64,000 nt of DNA, taken from contig CALLMH010000023.1 of assembly GCA_938007965.1 (NCBI GenBank), forward strand, positions 1 to 64,000. The letters run 5' to 3'. The position numbers were made by a program, and so were the translations under genes. This DNA is from an uncultured Saprospiraceae bacterium. Its GTDB lineage: Bacteria > Bacteroidota > Bacteroidia > Chitinophagales > Saprospiraceae. Below are positions 58,668 to 64,000 of the stretch, in pieces. The stretch's first letter is position 1. Each line of letters opens with the position of its first letter. The notes under the pieces are model-generated. The model was not told where the DNA came from. It ran no database searches and saw only the letters and a program-made list of their open reading frames with translations.

Positions 58668-60077
58668 TCACCCTTCCTCAGCTAGGATCTGGGTTTGATA
58701 CTTCTTATAATCTTCCCCTTTTTCTTTCGCTATTTTGATGGCTTTCTCGAGGATATTCTTAGCATCTTTAGTTTTATCTCTATCCGTATATAGCGATGCC
58801 AGCAATTCGAGGTATATAAGAGATTTTGGATTGAGTTGAATTGCCGACTTCATCAATGATGTAGCTTTTTTCAATTCTTTATCATCTATGTTATTACTAT
58901 TTGAGATATAGCGCGCGACGATATACATCATATGATGATCTTTTCCATGATCTTTTAGATATTGATCTGATAGTGCTAACACTTTTTCGGTACTCTGATC
59001 GGCCATTAGGCGATTAATAAAGTAATGTGTTGCCTTTGTTTTACTATTTTCAGGATCAAGATTATCATACAAAGAGATAGCCTCTTCAAGCGTAGGTCTA
59101 GGTACTGCATTGTGTAGTGTACGATATGTAAGTACTTCGAGTGTCCGTCTCACAATAGATTCACCGAACTGTGCTATAAAGTCCTCTTTATGATCACATA
59201 TGTATCTGTATTCTTCTGAGAATGTACTCGACACGAAGTCCATGATAAACTTCCTATTCTCCTCTGTACCCCAATCAGCCTGAGTCGCAAGGTACTTAGT
59301 CGCTGCACTTCGACTACTTCCATCCATAAATTCTAATCTAAGATAGGCTTCCTGTTTCAGTACTTCAGGTGGCATATCTCCTTCTCCTAATACTGCCAAC
59401 ACCTTTTCCGAAGATTCTTCTACAGTTTCATAGCTGTCTAAAATCTTAGCACGCCTTGTGGCTTGCGATATGGATATATTACCCGTTGCAGTATCGATGG
59501 GTTTTTTCGGTTCCTTTCGAGATGAGGTCTTTTTATTTTTGATTTTTGGAGCTGCTGAAACTACATCCGTAGACTTAGGTGTTTTTTTCTTTATTTTGGA
59601 AACACCAGTTACAGTACCGTCTTTTCTCCTTACTGCTGTAGCGTCTGATACGAAGTAACTATTAGGGTCTAGTGCCGCCTGGCCTGCACTCAGCAATTCT
59701 GATATAGTAAGCTCTTTATCAACTTGATATTTTATCAATCCATCAGGGTCTAAGATAAACATCGTCGGTAGAAACACCACATCATACTTCTTTCTGAGTT
59801 CTGCCGCCTTAGTAGGGTTTTGCATATTGACCCTATAATTGATAAAGTGCTCGTTGAAGAATCTAGCCACATCTTTATCTTTGAATTTTTCTTCCATATG
59901 CTTACAAGGAACACACCAATCTGCATATGTATCGATGAATACATTCTTATTACGCTCTTTAGCTATACTCATGATTGCTGCGAGATTACCATCCGTAAAT
60001 CGAATCTCTTCCTGCGCAGATATCAATCCACTGCAGCATATCAACATTACAAATAATATGGATTTAATTGTAGTCAA
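58668..60077 (-). CDS. Secreted thioredoxin-fold protein, paralogue A
   Basis: A 469-residue protein starting at TTG 60077, the only start giving the full signal peptide (IKSILFVMLICCSGLISAQ, cleaved at 21). Residues about 25-135 are a thioredoxin domain with DTYADWCVPCKHM (C55, C58) and the cis-Pro FLPTMFIL. A basic low-complexity linker (residues about 160-200) precedes a helical part with TPR-like segments (YLELLASLYTDRDKTKDAKN). Likely a periplasmic thiol oxidoreductase or adaptor. Paralogue B lies 54 bp upstream on the same strand with the same layout. Confidence 0.9.
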   Translation of the reverse strand: MTTIKSILFVMLICCSGLISAQEEIRFTDGNLAAIMSIAKERNKNVFIDTYADWCVPCKHMEEKFKDKDVARFFNEHFINYRVNMQNPTKAAELRKKYDVVFLPTMFILDPDGLIKYQVDKELTISELLSAGQAALDPNSYFVSDATAVRRKDGTVTGVSKIKKKTPKSTDVVSAAPKIKNKKTSSRKEPKKPIDTATGNISISQATRRAKILDSYETVEESSEKVLAVLGEGDMPPEVLKQEAYLRLEFMDGSSRSAATKYLATQADWGTEENRKFIMDFVSSTFSEEYRYICDHKEDFIAQFGESIVRRTLEVLTYRTLHNAVPRPTLEEAISLYDNLDPENSKTKATHYFINRLMADQSTEKVLALSDQYLKDHGKDHHMMYIVARYISNSNNIDDKELKKATSLMKSAIQLNPKSLIYLELLASLYTDRDKTKDAKNILEKAIKIAKEKGEDYKKYQTQILAEEG

Positions 60078-60131
60078 GTATTAATTAGATTAAATTATTT
60101 TAGGAGTTCATTATAATCTGAGCCTGTTCTC

Positions 60132-61310
60132 TTATGCTTTCTTCTTTTCTAGTACTTTCAACATCATTTCGAGAGACTTAGATTTTTCGCCCGATTTTTC
60201 AGCATTTTTCAATCCTTTAGTGAGCACCTTCTCGGCACCTTCATAATCCTCGAGCAACATCAGCGTTTTGGAATACGCTAAGGCACTATTTACTGATTTT
60301 GACTTCTTGAAGTACTTCTTTGATATATTTTTTGCAGTTTTTAGCATCTCAATATCATCTCCAAAGATCTTATGAATTGTAAGGATGATCCCATTTATTT
60401 GCTCTACATCTCCATTGAGATAGATTTTCGTTATATCCTTGGCTGCGGATGCATACATTGATTTATCTTTCATACTTTTTGCATAAGCCATCTTAGCCAT
60501 CAACTCGTACGTTTCGGATCCTGTAGTAAGCGCCTTAGACTTTGTTATTGCTTCATCGAGCAGCGTTTCTGTTTCATATTCTACGGCTTTGTTTACCGTC
60601 TTATTGCACGCTGACTTCACCTTCTTATCGAACTCTGCTTCGCCGATGAGCGCTATGATACCTGACTTATTCTCCACCATCATATCGAATATCTTAGAGT
60701 CCGCATCTACTGTTGCAATGTGGTAAAATTTAAGTTTTTGCTCTTCTGTAATTTCTGGATTAGACTTCAAATAACTATTAGATATCCTTAGACTAGGCTT
60801 ATTTGCTCTATTTAGTGCTTTCACATAGCTGTATACCACATTATACGATCTATCTCCATCGTCATACTTTTCTTTGTATTTGCCACTAGTATCGTAACCT
60901 TTGATCGCTTGCTTGGCCATAGCGATCAGTTGATCTCCTTTCTGTCCACCTTTGATCTTTTTCACTACGTTACCTTCCCCATCTAGAAAAAACATGGTAG
61001 GATAAGCTGACACAGGATATTTACTATCGAATGTTCGTCCATTTTTGGATTCCATATCTAATTTGAGATTGATAAAATTTTCATTGTAAATCTCTCCGAC
61101 ATCCGACTTTACAAATTCATGTTTTGCCATTCGTTTACATGGACCACACCACTCTGCGTACGAATCTACGAACATGAGTTTATCTTGTTCTTTTGCCATT
61201 TCCAAAGCTTCTTGCCACTTGACTTTTACGAACTCTATGCCCTGAGCATAATTAGAAAATGAAATAGAAAATAAAAAAATGAAAATTATAAAACGTTTCA
61301 TAGATATCAT
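60132..61310 (-). CDS. Secreted thioredoxin-fold protein, paralogue B
   Basis: A 392-residue protein from ATG 61310 (an in-frame ATG three codons on, MKRFIIF, is also possible). Signal peptide FIIFIFLFSISFSNYAQ. The thioredoxin domain has DSYAEWCGPCKRM with C55 and C58 at the same residue numbers as paralogue A, and SAYPTMFFLD. After it comes a helical Lys-rich part to the end (TPR-like). Likely periplasmic disulfide exchange; partner unknown. The 54-bp gap suggests cotranscription with paralogue A. Confidence 0.92.
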   Translation of the reverse strand: MISMKRFIIFIFLFSISFSNYAQGIEFVKVKWQEALEMAKEQDKLMFVDSYAEWCGPCKRMAKHEFVKSDVGEIYNENFINLKLDMESKNGRTFDSKYPVSAYPTMFFLDGEGNVVKKIKGGQKGDQLIAMAKQAIKGYDTSGKYKEKYDDGDRSYNVVYSYVKALNRANKPSLRISNSYLKSNPEITEEQKLKFYHIATVDADSKIFDMMVENKSGIIALIGEAEFDKKVKSACNKTVNKAVEYETETLLDEAITKSKALTTGSETYELMAKMAYAKSMKDKSMYASAAKDITKIYLNGDVEQINGIILTIHKIFGDDIEMLKTAKNISKKYFKKSKSVNSALAYSKTLMLLEDYEGAEKVLTKGLKNAEKSGEKSKSLEMMLKVLEKKKA

Positions 61311-61785
61311 ATTAATTAAAAAAGCAATATAAAGATAAGTCGAGAATTTGGATTCTCATAATGGGATATTTCTGCCTATTGTGTATGCTGCAAATAGAAC
61401 GTAAAAATATAGTTCTCAGTTCGTGGTTTTATTAGTAAACGTAGATTTAACAAGATGGTAACGTGTATTAATAAATATAATTAATCGCCTTCTGTATCAA
61501 ATCAAATATTGCCTTATATAACGAATCCTAGATTCACAAAAAAACGATCTCAGCACCAAAGCCAAATATTTATAAAAAACTATCAATTTAATCTTCTTGT
61601 ACAGTAGAGAGAACAAATTTATATGAATAACTTTCAACCCCTATTGTTCGCTATCCGTATTGATAAAGACAAACCTTTTCAATTCCGCTTAATCCCGTCT
61701 CCATTTATTTAGGTAAAAACGATAAACAAATCTATTTTATTTTATATCTTGAAGGCACACATTAATCACTCGAAATCTAGATAAT
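61311..61785. other. Divergent region before glgA
   Basis: About 475 AT-rich bases between paralogue B and glgA. I see no gene, RNA or convincing promoter element; the sequence TTTATATCTTG near 61740 is only a partial -7 match. Confidence 0.5.
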
Positions 61786-63219
61786 TTGAAAGTATTATTT
61801 GCTTCGGCAGAATGTTACCCAATCGCTAAAGTAGGAGGTCTCGCCGACGTCGTCGGTGCTCTACCCAAATATCTCAACAATCAAGGGCATGAAGTAGTAG
61901 TGGCAATGCCTAAATATGACCTTCCATGGATAAATAACCAATCTCTAGAATCAATACAATCCGGAACAATCCAGATCCTAAATAAAAAATATGAATACGA
62001 CTTAGAGCTACTCGACCGATCTATATTAGGCTTCGAAGTCATGTTCGTAGATATTCCAGAATTATTTTTCCGTAAAGGGGTCTATTCAGATGATAAGAGT
62101 AACTACTTCACAGATGAGCCAGAAAGATACACTTCATTTGCAAAGGTGCTTTTGAATTGGGTCCTTTCTCAAAGCGATCGACCTGATATCGTACATTGTC
62201 ATGATCATCATACATCACTGATTCCATTTATGATGACAAAGTGTCATAAATATGAAGTATTGTCAAGCATACCTACGGTACTAACTATTCATAATGAAAA
62301 GTATAGAGGAAGATTTTCGTGGCAAAAGGAATACTTACTACCCGAATATTCTACTAAAAACAGAGGCTTGTTAGACTGGGATGGAATGATCGACCCGCTG
62401 GCATGTGGTATCAAGTGTTGCTGGCAGATGACAACGGTATCTCCGTCATATATGGAAGAATTACTATCCGCTCCTGGCGATCTAAGACCACTTTTTCAAC
62501 AAGAAAAATCAAAAGCTCGCGGGCTCATCAATGGCATAGATAGCGATTACTGGAATCCCAAGAAGGATATAATGATAGCCCATCAGCTTAAGAGAAGCAT
62601 CAATGTATACAAATCAAAAAATAAACAAACACTTTGTAAGCAAATGGGTCTTAACCCTAATCTCCCATTGATCTCATTTATCGGAAGATTAGCAGCCGAA
62701 AAAGGGGCAGACTTAATTCCAGACACCATCCTTAAAATCTACAAGAAATCAACTCCCATCAATATCATCATCCTGGGTACTGGAATGGCAGAACTCGAAC
62801 AAAAACTTAACCATATAGGTAACCAATATAGAAATACACTATCTATCAACATCATGTATAATGAAGCTATGGCACATCAGATATATGCTGGATCTGACTT
62901 CTTACTTATGCCCTCTAGAGTAGAACCTTGCGGACTTAATCAGATGTACGCTCTTAGATACGGTACTATACCAATAGTCAGGTCTACTGGTGGATTAAAG
63001 GATACCGTCATAGACATCAAATATAAAAAAGGCAACGGAATCCGATTTGAAGAAGCCAATATAGAATCTATAGCGAAAGCTTGTAATCGCGCCTTTCGAT
63101 TATTCAATAATAAATCGAAGATGTCAGATACCATCGAAAATACTCTCGCTTCCAATTTTAGCTGGGACGCATCGGCAAATAACTATATAAATCTATATCA
63201 AGAACTGATTAAAAATTAA
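61786..63219 (+). CDS. glgA: Glycogen synthase (ADP-glucose type)
   Basis: A 477-residue GT5 enzyme starting at TTG 61786, supported by the conserved first strand KVLFASAECYPIAKVGGLAD with the KxGGL ADP-glucose site. Also HCHDHHTSL, GIDSDYWNP, IGRLAAEKGADL and the catalytic EPCGLNQMYALRYGTIPIV with the EX7E-like segment. It extends alpha-1,4-glucan from ADP-glucose in the cytoplasm. It is 3 bp before glgC, forming a glycogen operon. Confidence 0.97.
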   Translation: MKVLFASAECYPIAKVGGLADVVGALPKYLNNQGHEVVVAMPKYDLPWINNQSLESIQSGTIQILNKKYEYDLELLDRSILGFEVMFVDIPELFFRKGVYSDDKSNYFTDEPERYTSFAKVLLNWVLSQSDRPDIVHCHDHHTSLIPFMMTKCHKYEVLSSIPTVLTIHNEKYRGRFSWQKEYLLPEYSTKNRGLLDWDGMIDPLACGIKCCWQMTTVSPSYMEELLSAPGDLRPLFQQEKSKARGLINGIDSDYWNPKKDIMIAHQLKRSINVYKSKNKQTLCKQMGLNPNLPLISFIGRLAAEKGADLIPDTILKIYKKSTPINIIILGTGMAELEQKLNHIGNQYRNTLSINIMYNEAMAHQIYAGSDFLLMPSRVEPCGLNQMYALRYGTIPIVRSTGGLKDTVIDIKYKKGNGIRFEEANIESIAKACNRAFRLFNNKSKMSDTIENTLASNFSWDASANNYINLYQELIKN

Positions 63220-63222
63220 TAT

Positions 63223-64000
63223 ATGCAACCAACAAAAGATATAAATCAAAGATGTGTAAGTCTCATACTTGGTGGAGGTGTAGGGTCTAGACTGTACCCG
63301 CTCACAAAAGAAAGATCTAAGCCCGCTGTGCCGATTGGTGGGAAGTATCGACTGATCGATGTACCTATTTCCAATTGCCTCAACTCAGGCCTAAGAAGAA
63401 TATATGTACTGACACAATATAACTCCGCCTCCCTAAATAAACATATCAAAAACACATTCAATTTTGATCGGTTTTCTTCAGCATTTGTGGATGTATTAGC
63501 CGCCGAGCAGACGAAAGAAAACTACAATTGGTTCCAAGGTACGGCAGATGCAGTTCGTCAATCACTTAGGAATATTCAAAACGACGAAGCAGACTATATA
63601 CTTATACTTTCCGGAGATCAGTTGTACCATATGGATTTCGAAGAATTCATCAGAAAACATATAGAAAACAATGCTGACGTCTCTATTGCTACCATCCCAT
63701 GTAACGCAAAGCAGGCGCCCGCATTTGGAATCATGAAAGTAGCGGCAAGTGGCAAGATTGATGACTTCATAGAAAAGCCAGCCGCTGAATTACTTCCAAA
63801 TTGGGAATCAGAAGTCAGTGATGACCTCAAAAATCAAGGTAGAAACTATCTTGCATCTATGGGGATATATATCTTCTCTAGAAAGGTGCTAGAAGATATG
63901 TTGAACAAATACGATAAAGCCATAGATTTCGGAAAAGAAATAATCCCTAATAGTCTTACAGATAAGCTAAATGTATACGGCTATAAGTACGATGGGTTCT
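63223..64000 (+). CDS. glgC: Glucose-1-phosphate adenylyltransferase, 3' end outside window
   Basis: The frame from ATG 63223 is open to the window edge (259 codons). LILGGGVGSRLYPLTKERSK is the nucleotide-binding signature, followed by PAVPIGGKYRLIDVPISNC, WFQGTADAVRQS, SGDQLYHMDFEEF (catalytic Asp region) and PAFGIMKV. It makes ADP-glucose for glgA, usually the controlled step of glycogen synthesis. About 60 percent of the protein is present, comparing with the usual 420 residues. Confidence 0.97.
   Translation, partial: MQPTKDINQRCVSLILGGGVGSRLYPLTKERSKPAVPIGGKYRLIDVPISNCLNSGLRRIYVLTQYNSASLNKHIKNTFNFDRFSSAFVDVLAAEQTKENYNWFQGTADAVRQSLRNIQNDEADYILILSGDQLYHMDFEEFIRKHIENNADVSIATIPCNAKQAPAFGIMKVAASGKIDDFIEKPAAELLPNWESEVSDDLKNQGRNYLASMGIYIFSRKVLEDMLNKYDKAIDFGKEIIPNSLTDKLNVYGYKYDGF

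Overview
The window comes from a member of the Bacteroidota, most likely a marine Saprospiria-type organism; the class is inferred, the phylum is well supported. Evidence: type IX secretion (T9SS) C-terminal sorting domains on secreted giants, TAnnTTTG promoter elements (upstream of 20063, 22694 and 33974), the yceD-rpmF pair, an AT-rich genome without strong Shine-Dalgarno sites, several TTG starts, and HYR-like, SdrD_B-like and MopE-type repeat proteins typical of large-genome Bacteroidota.

Region 1 (1-19541, minus strand) is one uninterrupted reading frame of at least 6,513 codons that leaves the window at its C-terminal side. It has a signal peptide, a long cysteine-rich DUF11-like N-terminal half, one SdrD_B-like module, tandem DUF11 modules, about 38 HYR-like domains of about 87 residues, and then exact 157-residue repeats. 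The HYR-like array has a higher-order period: a block of eight domains (about 2.08 kb) recurs.

Region 2 (19.5-30 kb) holds yceD-rpmF, a DEAD-box helicase and a second giant secreted protein of 2,410 residues (17 SdrD_B-like modules plus a T9SS tail), whose start codon lies in a 9-bp inverted repeat. Region 3 (30-34 kb) has a MalY/PatB-type aminotransferase, a NYN-LOTUS protein, an orphan membrane-anchored protein and a tRNA with anticodon CAT. Region 4 (34.1-36.5 kb) is a decay zone: a nonsense-split lipoprotein, a second lipoprotein remnant, a frameshifted IS21 IstA fragment, a tyrosine-recombinase C-terminus, and an intact RelE/ParE-type toxin-antitoxin pair.

Region 5 (36.5-47 kb) carries secreted or accessory genes (DUF4174, cadherin-like lipoprotein, duplicated DUF2911, MATE transporter, ankyrin protein, a thioredoxin-metallophosphoesterase pair, and a vanadium-haloperoxidase-like secreted enzyme with MopE repeats). 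Region 6 (47.3-49.4 kb) is groES-groEL, with a sigma-54-like element upstream.

Region 7 (49.9-56.7 kb) is a surface-glycan locus of two convergent transcription units: GT4 - FkbM methyltransferase - SAM methyltransferase on plus, and ATP-grasp - PHP - membrane glycosyltransferase - C5-epimerase-like on minus. The minus genes are joined by three ATGA overlaps. Region 8 (57-64 kb) has radC, an unrecognised 151-residue protein, two paralogous secreted thioredoxin-fold proteins, and the start of a glycogen operon (glgA-glgC, the latter cut by the window end).
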